DNA of 64,000 nucleotides from positions 372,001-436,000 of the forward strand of contig NZ_LIPF01000005.1 of assembly GCF_001905385.1 (NCBI RefSeq), in the 5' to 3' direction. The notes beneath the pieces were generated by a model. The model ran no database searches. It saw only the letters and a program-made list of their open reading frames with translations, and was not told where the DNA came from. The position numbers were made by a program, and so were the translations under genes. Origin of the DNA: Streptomyces sp. CB02414. Lineage in GTDB: Bacteria; Actinomycetota; Actinomycetes; Streptomycetales; Streptomycetaceae. Shown here piece by piece: positions 34,406 to 42,290 of this stretch; within the stretch, counting starts at the first letter, position 1, and each line of letters begins with the position of its first letter.

Positions 34406-34773
34406 GTGCTCCCCGCCGACCGGCCGATCCGTCCGGTCTCGAGCGCTACTACGTCCTCACCGGCGGGCGCAGCGGGCCGGGCGGTTCGGCGTCGACCCTC
34501 GACGTGGCGACCCTCGTCGTCTCCCGGGCCGCCCCCTTACCGGGCATGCAGCACGAGCACGAGGAGATTCTCCGGCGCTGCCGCGAACCGCTGTCGGTGG
34601 CCGAACTCGGCGCCCACCTCCACCTGCCGTTCAACATTCTCGCGGTGCTGCTGTCCGACCTGCTCCAGGCGGGCCGCGTCGAAGCCCGTGATCCCATCCC
34701 GGCGCACGACGCCGGGCGCGGGCCCGACCTCGCGCTCCTTGAGGAGGTACTCAGTGGACTTGAAAGGCTTTGA
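34402..34773 (+). CDS. cvnC: Conservon DUF742 protein CvnC with a TTA codon
   Basis: The 123-residue protein is a DUF742 member with a winged-helix-like core (LSVAELGAHLHLPFNILAVL, about 65-84). Leu46 is encoded by TTA (34537-34539), the only in-frame TTA I found in the window. In Streptomyces this rare codon needs the bldA tRNA and usually marks genes expressed late in development. The start overlaps the cvnB stop, and the 3' end overlaps the start of cvnD by 20 bp. Confidence 0.88.
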   Translation: MSAPRRPADPSGLERYYVLTGGRSGPGGSASTLDVATLVVSRAAPLPGMQHEHEEILRRCREPLSVAELGAHLHLPFNILAVLLSDLLQAGRVEARDPIPAHDAGRGPDLALLEEVLSGLERL

Positions 34774-35365
34774 CCGACCGGGGTCACCGACGCCGGGGGA
34801 GGGGGACACCCGCTCGGTGAAGGTGATGATCGCCGGCGGCTTCGGCACGGGCAAGACCACCATGGTCCGCTCCGTCAGCGACATCAAGCCGCTGACCACC
34901 GAGGAGACCCTCACCCAGGCCAGCGCCGGCGTCGACCGCCTCATCGGTGTCGCCGACAAGAGGCAGACCACCGTCAGCCTGGACTTCGGCAAGATCAGTC
35001 TCAACGACACGCTGATGCTGTACCTGTTCGGCACCCCGGGCCAGGAGCGGTTCTGGTTCCTGTGGAACGGCCTGTTCAAGGGCGCGCTCGGCGCGGTGGT
35101 CCTGGTGGACACCCGGCGGCTGGCCTCCAGCTTCCGGGCGATCGAGGAGATGGAGCGGCAGAAGGTCCCCTTCGTCATCGCCCTCAACGTCTTCCCCGAC
35201 TCCCGCCACTACCCGGTCGAGGAGATCCGCGACGCCCTCGACATCCCCCCGCGCACCCCCGTGGTGGCCTTCGACGCCCGCGACCGCACCGCCAGCCGCG
35301 ACGTGCTCGTCACCCTGATCCGGCATCTGAAGGACCGCTCGGCCGCAGCCCTGGAGCCCCGATGA
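34754..35365 (+). CDS. cvnD: Conservon small GTPase CvnD
   Basis: The 203-residue protein is a Ras-like/MglA-related GTPase with P loop GGFGTGKTT (about 28-36), G3 GTPGQERF, and an atypical base-recognition segment ALNVF where Ras proteins have NKxD. The GTG at 34754 is preceded by GAGGAGG inside cvnC. It is the signalling output of the conservon and is followed by a coupled P450 gene, whose ATG overlaps its stop. Confidence 0.88.
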   Translation: MDLKGFDRPGSPTPGEGDTRSVKVMIAGGFGTGKTTMVRSVSDIKPLTTEETLTQASAGVDRLIGVADKRQTTVSLDFGKISLNDTLMLYLFGTPGQERFWFLWNGLFKGALGAVVLVDTRRLASSFRAIEEMERQKVPFVIALNVFPDSRHYPVEEIRDALDIPPRTPVVAFDARDRTASRDVLVTLIRHLKDRSAAALEPR

Positions 35366-36609
35366 CCGACGACCAGACCCCGCCCGGCGCCACCGGCGGC
35401 GGCTGCCCCGTCGCCCACGGCGCGGGCGTCACCCGGCTCTACGGCCCCGAGGCGGCGACCGACCCGCACGAGATCTACGCGCGTCTGCGCGGTGAGTACG
35501 GCTCCGTCGCCCCGGTGCTGCTGGAGGGCGACGTGCCCGCCTGGCTGGTGCTCGGCTACCGGGAGAACCGGCGGGTGCTGGACAACCCCCTCCAGTTCAG
35601 CCGCGACTCACGCATCTGGCGGGACTTCCGGGACGGCCGCGTCGAGGCCACCTCACCGCTGATGCAGATGGTCGGCTGGCGCCCCGACTGCGTCTCCCAG
35701 GACGGCGAACCCCACCGCAGGCTGCGCGCGGCCGTCACCGACAACCTCTACGCCGTCGCCGGCCGCGGCATCCGCCGTCATGCCACGCACTTCGCCCACA
35801 AGCAGATCGACGCGTTCGCCGGCGCGGGCCGCGCCGACCTGGTGGCCGACTTCGCCGAGTACCTGCCGATGCTGGTGCTCACCCGCGTCTTCGGACTCGC
35901 CGAGCGGGAGGGCCGCAGCCTCGCCGAGTCCAGCAACCAGGTGATCAAGGGCGGCGCGGACGCCCTCACGCACAACGAGCGCATCATGGGCATCCTCGGC
36001 GAACTCGCCGAGCGCAAGCGCACCGAACCCGGGTCCGACTTCGCCTCGGGGCTCATCGAGCACCACGCGGGCCTCGACGAGGACGAAATAGTCAACCACC
36101 TGCGCCTGGTGCTGATCACCGCCCACACCACGACCAGCAACCTGCTGGCACGGGCGCTCCAGCTCGTCCTCGGCGACACCGCCTGGCTGTCCGGTCTGGT
36201 CAGCGGGCAGCTGAACATGTCCTCGGTGGTGGAGGAGGTGATGTGGAACTCCCCGCCGCTCGCCGTGCTGCCCGGCCGGTTCGCCACCGCCGACCTGGAA
36301 CTCGGTGGCTGCCCGGTCAAGGAGGGCGACCTGCTGATCCTGGGCCTCGCGGCCGGCAACCACGACCCCGAGATACGTCCCGACACGGCCGTCTCGGTCC
36401 AGGGCAACGCCTCCCACCTCGCCTTCAGCGCGGGCCCCCACGAGTGCCCGGGGCAGAACATCGGCCAGGCCATCATCGAGACGGCCGTCGATGTCCTGCT
36501 CCACCGCCTGCCCGGACTGCGCCTGGCCGTGCCCCCGGCCGAGCTCACCTCCACCGCCTCCACCTGGGAGTCGCGGCTGGACAGCCTGCCGGTCGAGTTC
36601 GCCGTCTGA
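35362..36609 (+). CDS. CYP157-like cytochrome P450 lacking the ExxR arginine
   Basis: The 415-residue protein has the P450 haem-thiolate loop FSAGPHECPG with Cys362, but two near-invariant sites differ. The K-helix reads EEVMW (291-295), so the ExxR arginine is replaced by Trp295. The I-helix reads TAHTTT (253-258), lacking the usual acidic residue. The CYP157 family, often attached to conservons, is known for the first departure. It overlaps cvnD by ATGA, so it belongs to the conservon operon. Catalytic activity is uncertain; it may need a partner P450 or act as a haem sensor. Confidence 0.85.
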   Translation: MTDDQTPPGATGGGCPVAHGAGVTRLYGPEAATDPHEIYARLRGEYGSVAPVLLEGDVPAWLVLGYRENRRVLDNPLQFSRDSRIWRDFRDGRVEATSPLMQMVGWRPDCVSQDGEPHRRLRAAVTDNLYAVAGRGIRRHATHFAHKQIDAFAGAGRADLVADFAEYLPMLVLTRVFGLAEREGRSLAESSNQVIKGGADALTHNERIMGILGELAERKRTEPGSDFASGLIEHHAGLDEDEIVNHLRLVLITAHTTTSNLLARALQLVLGDTAWLSGLVSGQLNMSSVVEEVMWNSPPLAVLPGRFATADLELGGCPVKEGDLLILGLAAGNHDPEIRPDTAVSVQGNASHLAFSAGPHECPGQNIGQAIIETAVDVLLHRLPGLRLAVPPAELTSTASTWESRLDSLPVEFAV

Positions 36610-36614
36610 CCGTT

Positions 36615-36657
36615 CCTCCGGCCGGGCCGCCGTGGGACACCGCCTCCCGGCCGGAGG
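36615..36657. terminator. Bidirectional terminator between P450 and terpene synthase
   Basis: CCTCCGGCCGGG (36615-36626) and CCCGGCCGGAGG (36646-36657) form a perfect 12-bp stem around 19 bases. It lies between two convergent genes and would end both transcripts. Confidence 0.75.
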
Positions 36658-36682
36658 GGTCCGGCCGGGCGGCGTGCCCGTC

Positions 36683-37714
36683 TCACACCGTCAGCAGGTC
36701 GTCCACCGAGCCCCGCCCGGCCAGTTCGGCCGTGGCCACCGGTCCCTCCTTGGCCGCCGCGTACCGGCCGGAGGTCAACGCCCACTCGTAGTTGCCGTTG
36801 ATCCAGTGCTGGATGGCTTCCACGCCCATCGCCACCCGGGCCCGCTCCCGGGCGTCCAGACCCAGCTCCTCGCACATACCGGGCACGCGGGCCTCCAGGG
36901 CCACGTACTCCTCGAGACAGGCGGTCGTCATGCGGTACGCCTCGTCGGCCGCCTCCTGCCAGGAGCAGTCCCGCTCCCGGTGCAGTACGGCGATGAGGTT
37001 GTGGCCGTCCCCGCGGCGGCGCTCACGTTCGAAGGAGTGGATGTCGTTCATGAAACCGATGGTGTCCGCGGCCAGGTCCCGCAGCCGTTCCATCAGCGGG
37101 TGCGCCATCGCCGCCGCGGGCACCTCGAAGCCGCGGCTGCGCTCGCCGGCGTCGATGCTGTGGTGGATGCCGACCGTACGGCGCCGGAAGGCGGTGTAGT
37201 CGGCGAGGCCGAGCGTCCCGGCCCGCCCGCCGGCCGCCAGGTCGACCTCCTCGCAGTGCGCCACCAGGAACCGGCCCCAGGACGCGGCGAACCGCGACTT
37301 CCATGTCAGGGACATGCCATTCGAAAGATGGTCCCAGACCTCCGCCCAGGCCAGGGTGATGGGGCATTCCACACGGGGCGCGGTGCCCGCCGGGCGCAGC
37401 GGCGTGGCGATCAGTTCCCGCGCCACCTCCGCTATGCGCTCCACGCGGTCGGGGCGGCCGGCGTCGAACTGGTCGTCGAAGAGAAAGGCCAGGGAGAACC
37501 AGTTCATCAGGACGACCATGTCGTCGGCCGACGCGTGCGGGTAGGTGCGGGCCGCGGCCCCGGCGAGGTCCCAGGACTCGTACTCCTCGAAACCGGCCCG
37601 GCTCCGCACCAGCCCCCGCTCGCGCACCCAGCGCAGATGTCGGTCACGCGCCGGGGCCAGGTGCGGGCTGACCGGGGTGTCGAAGGGGAGGTCGAACCGG
37701 ACGTCCTGAGACAT
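36683..37714 (-). CDS. Class I terpene synthase
   Basis: The 343-residue protein is a bacterial class I terpene cyclase of usual length. It has the Mg-binding DDQFD (80-84) and the NSE triad Asn223/Ser227/Glu231 within NDIHSFERE, plus the downstream basic residues. A lone cyclase of this size usually makes a sesquiterpene from farnesyl diphosphate, but the product cannot be read from sequence. AAGGAAG precedes the ATG. It converges on the conservon P450, which could be a tailoring enzyme although it is not co-transcribed. Two inverted repeats lie in the upstream region. Confidence 0.9.
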   Translation of the reverse strand: MSQDVRFDLPFDTPVSPHLAPARDRHLRWVRERGLVRSRAGFEEYESWDLAGAAARTYPHASADDMVVLMNWFSLAFLFDDQFDAGRPDRVERIAEVARELIATPLRPAGTAPRVECPITLAWAEVWDHLSNGMSLTWKSRFAASWGRFLVAHCEEVDLAAGGRAGTLGLADYTAFRRRTVGIHHSIDAGERSRGFEVPAAAMAHPLMERLRDLAADTIGFMNDIHSFERERRRGDGHNLIAVLHRERDCSWQEAADEAYRMTTACLEEYVALEARVPGMCEELGLDARERARVAMGVEAIQHWINGNYEWALTSGRYAAAKEGPVATAELAGRGSVDDLLTV

Positions 37715-37798
37715 GTGCTTCCTTTCGGGAGACGGAACGCAGAGTCCCCCCGCCCTGCGAGCGGGTGGTCACCGGACCGCCCGCACACTCGAACTGGG

Positions 37799-37827
37799 CT
37801 TCCCGGATCGAAAGTTGAACCGGGAAG
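37799..37827. promoter_or_regulatory. Inverted repeat upstream of terpene synthase
   Basis: CTTCCCGG (37799-37806) and CCGGGAAG (37820-37827) are perfect inverse copies with a 13-base AT-richer spacer. The element lies 85 bp before the terpene synthase start and could be an operator or a leader hairpin. Confidence 0.45.
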
Positions 37828-37860
37828 CGATACGAGGCTGCCCCGACCCCAAATGATCTA

Positions 37861-37877
37861 CACGACGCCCGGTCGTG
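37861..37877. promoter_or_regulatory. CACGAC-5-GTCGTG inverted repeat in divergent region
   Basis: CACGAC and GTCGTG flank GCCCG in the region shared by the terpene synthase and the PNPOx-like gene. The 17-bp size suits a TetR- or MarR-type dimer. No regulator gene is adjacent. Confidence 0.35.
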
Positions 37878-37952
37878 ATCTTCGTTACTGCCCGGGAGCC
37901 GTGGCACGATCGGGGCCAGTCGATCACGACGCCACATCAGGAGGCCCCGCAG

Positions 37953-38417
37953 ATGACCCCGTCACCGGCCCGCAGTGCCGAGCAGCGCCGGCACGACACC
38001 CTGCACCGTCTGGACCACGACGTGGACGCCTGGGTGGCCACGGCCGACGGCGCCTCGGGCACGCCCTGGCTCGTCCCGCTGTCCTTCCTCTGGAACGGCT
38101 CCTACCTGCTGTTCGCCACTCCCGCCGCCAGTCCCACCGGACGCAACCTGGCCGCGAGCGGACGGGCGCGGGTCGGCATCGGGCCGACCCGCGACGTGGT
38201 GATGGTCGAAGGCACCGTCGAGACCGTGACCCCCGAGGAACTCCCCGAGCAGGACGCCGAGTTGTTCGCCGCCAAGACCGGCTTCGACCCGCGGGCGCTC
38301 ACCACGCCGTACCTGTACTTCCGCGTCCACCCGCGGCGCGTCCAAGCCTGGCGCGAGGCCGACGAGTTGGAGGGACGCGACCTGATGCGCGAGGGCCGGT
38401 GGCTGCCGGCCGACTGA
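37953..38417 (+). CDS. Pyridoxamine 5'-phosphate oxidase-like flavoprotein
   Basis: The 154-residue protein has the split beta-barrel pattern of PNPOx-like FMN or F420 proteins, with PWLVPLSFLWNGSYLLFAT and the RVGIGPTRDVVMVEGTVE strand pair. Many actinobacterial members are F420-dependent reductases rather than pyridoxine oxidases. AGGAGG precedes the ATG. It is divergent from the terpene synthase but nothing ties it to that pathway. Confidence 0.75.
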   Translation: MTPSPARSAEQRRHDTLHRLDHDVDAWVATADGASGTPWLVPLSFLWNGSYLLFATPAASPTGRNLAASGRARVGIGPTRDVVMVEGTVETVTPEELPEQDAELFAAKTGFDPRALTTPYLYFRVHPRRVQAWREADELEGRDLMREGRWLPAD

Positions 38418-38495
38418 TCCGGCCGGACGGGGATATCCGCAAGGTACGGGACGCGGGGCACGACCGCCCCGCGCCCGGAATCCTTCGGAGGAGAC

Positions 38496-38888
38496 ATGGC
38501 ACTGGTCAACGCGGGCGTCGTGGTGCTCGACTGCGCCGAGCCCGAGAAGCTCGCCGAGTTCTACAAGGAGCTGCTGGGCGCGGAAGAGACCGAGGCGACC
38601 GCCAACCGGATCGAGATCAGGTCGGCCGACGGCTTCCGCATGGCCTTCCGCCGGGACGTGAACGCCACCCCGCCGAGCTGGCCCCGCCCCGAGAACTCCC
38701 TCCAGGCCCACCTGGACTTCTGGGTGGACGATCTGGACGAGGCGGAACGCGGTGTCGTCGAACTGGGCGGGCGCCCGGTGGAGGCGAAGGACGCGCTCGG
38801 TGTGCACGAGGAGCGCGGTTACTCCGACCCCTCGGGCCATTCGTTCACCTTGCGCCGTACCGCGCCGACGTCGCCCAAGCAGGGTTAG
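38496..38888 (+). CDS. VOC-family (glyoxalase-like) protein
   Basis: The 130-residue protein has the paired beta-alpha-beta3 modules of vicinal-oxygen-chelate proteins. Typical VOC strands are AGVVVLDCAEPEKLAEFYKE and a second module with HLDFWVDDLDEAE, with a metal-ligand Glu or His near the end of each. GGAGGAG precedes the ATG. The substrate is unknown; such proteins range from isomerases to drug-binding resistance proteins. Confidence 0.8.
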   Translation: MALVNAGVVVLDCAEPEKLAEFYKELLGAEETEATANRIEIRSADGFRMAFRRDVNATPPSWPRPENSLQAHLDFWVDDLDEAERGVVELGGRPVEAKDALGVHEERGYSDPSGHSFTLRRTAPTSPKQG

Positions 38889-38909
38889 GGCCTGTCCGGC
38901 GGGGGCGGG

Positions 38910-39212
38910 TCAGTCCCGGCCGCCCTTGTCGGGGACCGGCCAGACGCCGGTCGAGCGCTGGATCGCCTTGGCGCCCGTGCGGTCCACCGCACTGCGCACC
39001 GCGGCGAAGATAGCGCCCTGGATCGCGGCGGCCAGCAGGATCTCGCCCCAGCCGCGGTCCGGGTCCAGGGCGTCGGGCGCGTCGTCCTCGTGCCGGATCA
39101 TCTTCCAGGTCTTCTGGAACGTCATCCCGGCCAGCGTGCCGCCCAGCCAGCCGAGCGCGAACCCGACGGGCTTGTAGGCGAGGGGGAGCTTCTTCTTCTT
39201 CGTCTTCGCCAT
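38910..39212 (-). CDS. DUF4235 membrane protein
   Basis: The 100-residue protein has a very basic start (MAKTKKKKLP), a Gly-rich hydrophobic segment (KPVGFALGWLGGTLAGM) and a second hydrophobic stretch (EILLAAAIQGAIFAAVRSAV), the pattern of DUF4235. Function is unknown. AAGGAG is at normal spacing before the ATG. Confidence 0.78.
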   Translation of the reverse strand: MAKTKKKKLPLAYKPVGFALGWLGGTLAGMTFQKTWKMIRHEDDAPDALDPDRGWGEILLAAAIQGAIFAAVRSAVDRTGAKAIQRSTGVWPVPDKGGRD

Positions 39213-39262
39213 GGGAATCTCCTTGTTTCCTGTGCGCCGAATGGTCGTACGGACGTCCCGGA

Positions 39263-40288
39263 TCAGGCCCTGCCCCGCACCGGCACCTCCTCGTCGGTGC
39301 GGACCGGCCCCGGTGGGGTGCCCCCGCCGAACGGCCGGCCGCCCAGCTCCTGCCGGTGATGGGGCGTGAGCCAGCCGGACCGGTCCGGGCCCAGGGGCAC
39401 GATGGCGGTCGGGTTGATGCCGGTGTGCACCTGGTAGTAGTGACGCTTGATGTGGTCGAAGTCGACGGTGTCGCCGAAACCCGGCGTCTGGAACAGGTCG
39501 CGGACGTACCCCCACAGCACCGCGTTCTCGGCCAGCTTCCAGCGGTTGCACTTGAAGTGGCCGTGGTACACGGCGTCGAAGCGGACCAGCGTGGTGAACA
39601 GCCGGATGTCCGCCTCGGTGATCGTGTCGCCGACGAGGTAGCGCTGCCGCTCCAGGCGGGGCACCAACTGCTCCAGGCGCCGGAACACGCCGGCGCACGC
39701 CTGCTCGTACTCCTCCTGGCCGGTGGCGAAGCCCGCCCGGTAGACCCCGTTGTTGACGTCCTCGTACACACCCGCCATGACCTCGTCGATCTCGTCGCGC
39801 AGTGCCTCGGGGTACAGGTCGGGCGCGCCCGGACGGTGCAGGGACGACCATTCGGTCGCGAGGTCCAGGGTGATCTGCTGGAAGTCGTTGGTGACCAGCT
39901 TCCCGCTGGGCACGTCCACGATCGCCGGCACGCTCACCCCGCCCGGGTAGCCGGTCTCCCGCCGGTCGTAGGCCTCGCTGAGGTAGCGGATGCCGAGGAC
40001 CGGGTCGCGGCCGTCCGGGTCCAGGGTGAACCGCCAGCTGCGGTCGTCCTGGACCGGGTCGGCGACCGCCAGGGACAGGGCGTCCTCCAGGCCGAGCAGC
40101 CGCCGGGAGACCAGCGCCCGGCTCGCCCACGGACAGGCCCGGCTCACCACCAGCCGGTAGCGGCCGGGTGCCACCGGCCAGCCGTCCCGGCCGTCCGCGG
40201 TGATCCGGTCAGCGAAGTGGCTCCTGGACCGCTTGAACGCCTTCCTGCCGTAGCCGCTGTTGCCGGGCGTCCCGCCGTCACCGCTCAT
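39263..40288 (-). CDS. Glutathionyl-hydroquinone reductase-like (Xi-class GST) protein
   Basis: The 341-residue protein matches the YqjG/EcM4 Xi-class GST family. It has a thioredoxin-like N-terminal domain with the catalytic CPWA motif (Cys52), NDFQQITLDLATEW, and a helical C-terminal domain including RYLVGDTITEADIRLFTTLVRFD. In Streptomyces the reductant is likely mycothiol rather than glutathione, since actinomycetes make the former. GGAGGG precedes the ATG at 40288; a 70-residue in-frame extension is a shadow of the divergent gene. Confidence 0.85.
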   Translation of the reverse strand: MSGDGGTPGNSGYGRKAFKRSRSHFADRITADGRDGWPVAPGRYRLVVSRACPWASRALVSRRLLGLEDALSLAVADPVQDDRSWRFTLDPDGRDPVLGIRYLSEAYDRRETGYPGGVSVPAIVDVPSGKLVTNDFQQITLDLATEWSSLHRPGAPDLYPEALRDEIDEVMAGVYEDVNNGVYRAGFATGQEEYEQACAGVFRRLEQLVPRLERQRYLVGDTITEADIRLFTTLVRFDAVYHGHFKCNRWKLAENAVLWGYVRDLFQTPGFGDTVDFDHIKRHYYQVHTGINPTAIVPLGPDRSGWLTPHHRQELGGRPFGGGTPPGPVRTDEEVPVRGRA

Positions 40289-40386
40289 GCCCCTGCCCTC
40301 CGGTCGTCCGTGTGCTCTGGTGGACGCGTTCCCCGTTTTCGGCCGTCGGCACTGGTGGGACCCGGCGGGCCACCCGCAAGGCGGGT

Positions 40387-41427
40387 GTGAGCCACGCGGG
40401 TGGGGGCAGTCGGCCTCTCGTGAGTGGGACGACGAGTGGGACAGCGAGTGGGACGGCCTCGAAGCGGACGCCGGAGCGGAAGACCGACCGCAGGACACGC
40501 GTCACCGTGCTGGTGGCCCTGGCGGCCAACCTGGTGATCGCCGTCGCGAAGGCGGTGGGAGGCTTCCTCGCGGGATCGCCCGCCCTGCTGTCGGAGGCGG
40601 CGCACTCGGTGGCCGACAGCATGAACGAGGTCTTCCTCCTCGCCGCGCTGCGCCGCAGCCGACGGCCCGCCGACCGTCGGCACCCCTTCGGCTACGGCAA
40701 GGAACGGTTCTTCTGGTCGCTGCTGGCCGCCGTCGGCATCTTCGTCATGGGCGGCTGCTTCTCCTTCTACCAGGGCGTCGCGGCCCTGCGCACCGGAGGG
40801 CAGGAGGAGCTCAGCGGCTACGTGGCCGGTCTGATCGTGCTCGCGGTAGCCCTGCTCGCCGAGGGTGGCTCCCTGCTGCGCGCCCTGTACCAGGTGCGGG
40901 GCCAGGGCGGGGTCGCCGCCGGTCTGCGGGACCCGGCGCTGCGCACGGTCGTCGCCGAGGACGGCACCGCGGTGCTCGGGGTGACCCTCGCCATGACCGG
41001 CATGATCCTGCACATGATCACCGGTCAGGTCGTGTGGGAGGCCTGCGCCTCGCTCGCCATCGGCGCGCTGCTCGTGTACGTGGCCTACCGGCTGGGCCGC
41101 GAGGCCCGCGACCAGCTGATCGGCGAGGCCGCCGACCCCGAGGCCAGCGGCCGGATCCGCTCGCTGCTGCGGGCGCAGCCGGAGATCGACAGCGTCGAGG
41201 CGCTGTTCACCATGAAGACGGGACTCGACTCCACCCTGGTGGCCGCCCGCGTCGACCTGATGCCGGGCCTGGACAGCGAGCGGGTGGAGGAGGTCGCCGT
41301 GCGCATCAAGCGGTCGATCGCCCACACCGTCCCCGAGGCGGAGCAGATCTTCCTCGACGTCACCGACCGGCGGGCGCGCGAGGCAGCGGAAAGCCCCGCC
41401 GCGACGGGGGAACGCGGCGGGGCCTGA
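40387..41427 (+). CDS. Cation diffusion facilitator metal exporter
   Basis: The 346-residue protein has six transmembrane helices and the cation-diffusion-facilitator sites. A helix 2 segment (SEAAHSVADSMNE) has the metal-binding His/Asp, GYGKERF follows helix 2, and a C-terminal cytoplasmic domain (REARDQLIGEAADPE onward) is present. It should export zinc or a similar divalent cation. The start is uncertain. GTG 40387 follows AAGGCGGG, while an earlier ATG at 40312 and a GTG at 40420 are in frame. The N-terminal part is encoded by a tandem 12-bp repeat. A hairpin overlaps the end of the gene. Confidence 0.85.
   Translation: MSHAGGGSRPLVSGTTSGTASGTASKRTPERKTDRRTRVTVLVALAANLVIAVAKAVGGFLAGSPALLSEAAHSVADSMNEVFLLAALRRSRRPADRRHPFGYGKERFFWSLLAAVGIFVMGGCFSFYQGVAALRTGGQEELSGYVAGLIVLAVALLAEGGSLLRALYQVRGQGGVAAGLRDPALRTVVAEDGTAVLGVTLAMTGMILHMITGQVVWEACASLAIGALLVYVAYRLGREARDQLIGEAADPEASGRIRSLLRAQPEIDSVEALFTMKTGLDSTLVAARVDLMPGLDSERVEEVAVRIKRSIAHTVPEAEQIFLDVTDRRAREAAESPAATGERGGA
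40422..40457 (+). repeat. Three tandem 12-bp repeats in the CDF gene
   Basis: Three copies of GAGTGGGACRRC follow each other with one or two mismatches, encoding SGTT-SGTA-SGTA at the N terminus of the metal exporter. Such repeats can change copy number by slippage without breaking frame, because the unit is a multiple of three. Confidence 0.8.
41393..41423 (+). terminator. Terminator overlapping the end of the CDF gene
   Basis: GCCCCGCCGCG (41393-41403) and CGCGGCGGGGC (41413-41423) form a perfect 11-bp stem with a nine-base loop inside the last codons of the CDF gene. A second stem, CCGGTCC (41449-41455) with GGACCGG (41465-41471), follows in the convergent gap. Confidence 0.65.
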
Positions 41428-41491
41428 CCCACGTGTGCCCGGCCGGCGCCGGTCCATGCGCACCGGACCGGAAAACACACGCCCGCCCGGC

Positions 41492-41941
41492 TCAGCTCCC
41501 GCCGGCCGGTTCCAGCACGAAGACCGGAATCTCCCGGTCCGTCTTCTTCTGGTAGTCCGCGTACGGCGGATACGCCGCGACGGCGCGCTCCCACCACGCG
41601 GCCTTCTCCGCGCCCGTGACCTCACGGGCCGTCATGTCCCGCTTCACCGGCCCGTCCTGAAGCTCCACACGAGGTTCACCCTTGACGTTGTGGTACCACA
41701 CGGGGTGCTTCGGCGCCCCGCCCAGGGACGCGACCACGGCGTACCGGCCCTCGTGCTCGACGCGCATCAGCGGTGTCTTGCGGATCTTGCCGCTGCGCGC
41801 TCCCCGGGTGGTCAGCACGATCACGGGCATGCCCGTGTCCAGCAGGGTCGTGCCCTTCGTACCGCCCGAGCTCTCGTACAGCTCGACCTGTTCGCGCACC
41901 CACTGCGTCGGGCTGGGTTCGTACTCGCCGTCCAGAGGCAT
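41492..41941 (-). CDS. DDN-type F420-dependent nitroreductase-family protein
   Basis: The 149-residue protein belongs to the deazaflavin-dependent nitroreductase (Ddn) family with a split-barrel fold. Typical blocks are PVIVLTTRGARSGKIRKTPLM, YAVVASLGGAPKHPVWYHNV and WWERAVAAYPPYADYQKKTDR. Members use coenzyme F420 to reduce quinones or other electrophiles. It is convergent with the CDF gene and divergent from the CYP105-like P450. Confidence 0.85.
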   Translation of the reverse strand: MPLDGEYEPSPTQWVREQVELYESSGGTKGTTLLDTGMPVIVLTTRGARSGKIRKTPLMRVEHEGRYAVVASLGGAPKHPVWYHNVKGEPRVELQDGPVKRDMTAREVTGAEKAAWWERAVAAYPPYADYQKKTDREIPVFVLEPAGGS

Positions 41942-42290
41942 GGCATCCGTCCCATCGTCACGTCGTACGGCTGACTGGCACCGTGGCCAACACCGGCCGG
42001 TGCCCGATCCAATCCCTACCCGCCGCCGCGCCCCGGTCCACGATCCGGCGCGCCGTCACCACGACGGAATCCGGCGCACCGCGACGGCGGGCGGGCGGCC
42101 CTATCGCGCCACGTCCGCCGTCCGCGGACGGTCCCGCGAGGGCACAGGTGTTCACCGTGCGGCGGCGCTACGGCGAACTCCGGCCAGTCCGTCCCCACCA
42201 CCGATCTGGCCGAACTTGACGTCGTCGCATAGGTGCCCGGGGCATCTAATGAAGATCGGCACGACGCACACTTCGTCTGCGAGGTCTTCC
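41942..42290. other. 349-bp divergent intergenic region
   Basis: No credible gene is visible; reading frames here are extensions of neighbours with poor composition. TTGACG lies near 42216 and GAGG lies seven bases before the P450 ATG. An imperfect inverted repeat GCACCG...CGGTGC spans about 41979-42003, near the start of the Ddn-type gene. Confidence 0.4.
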
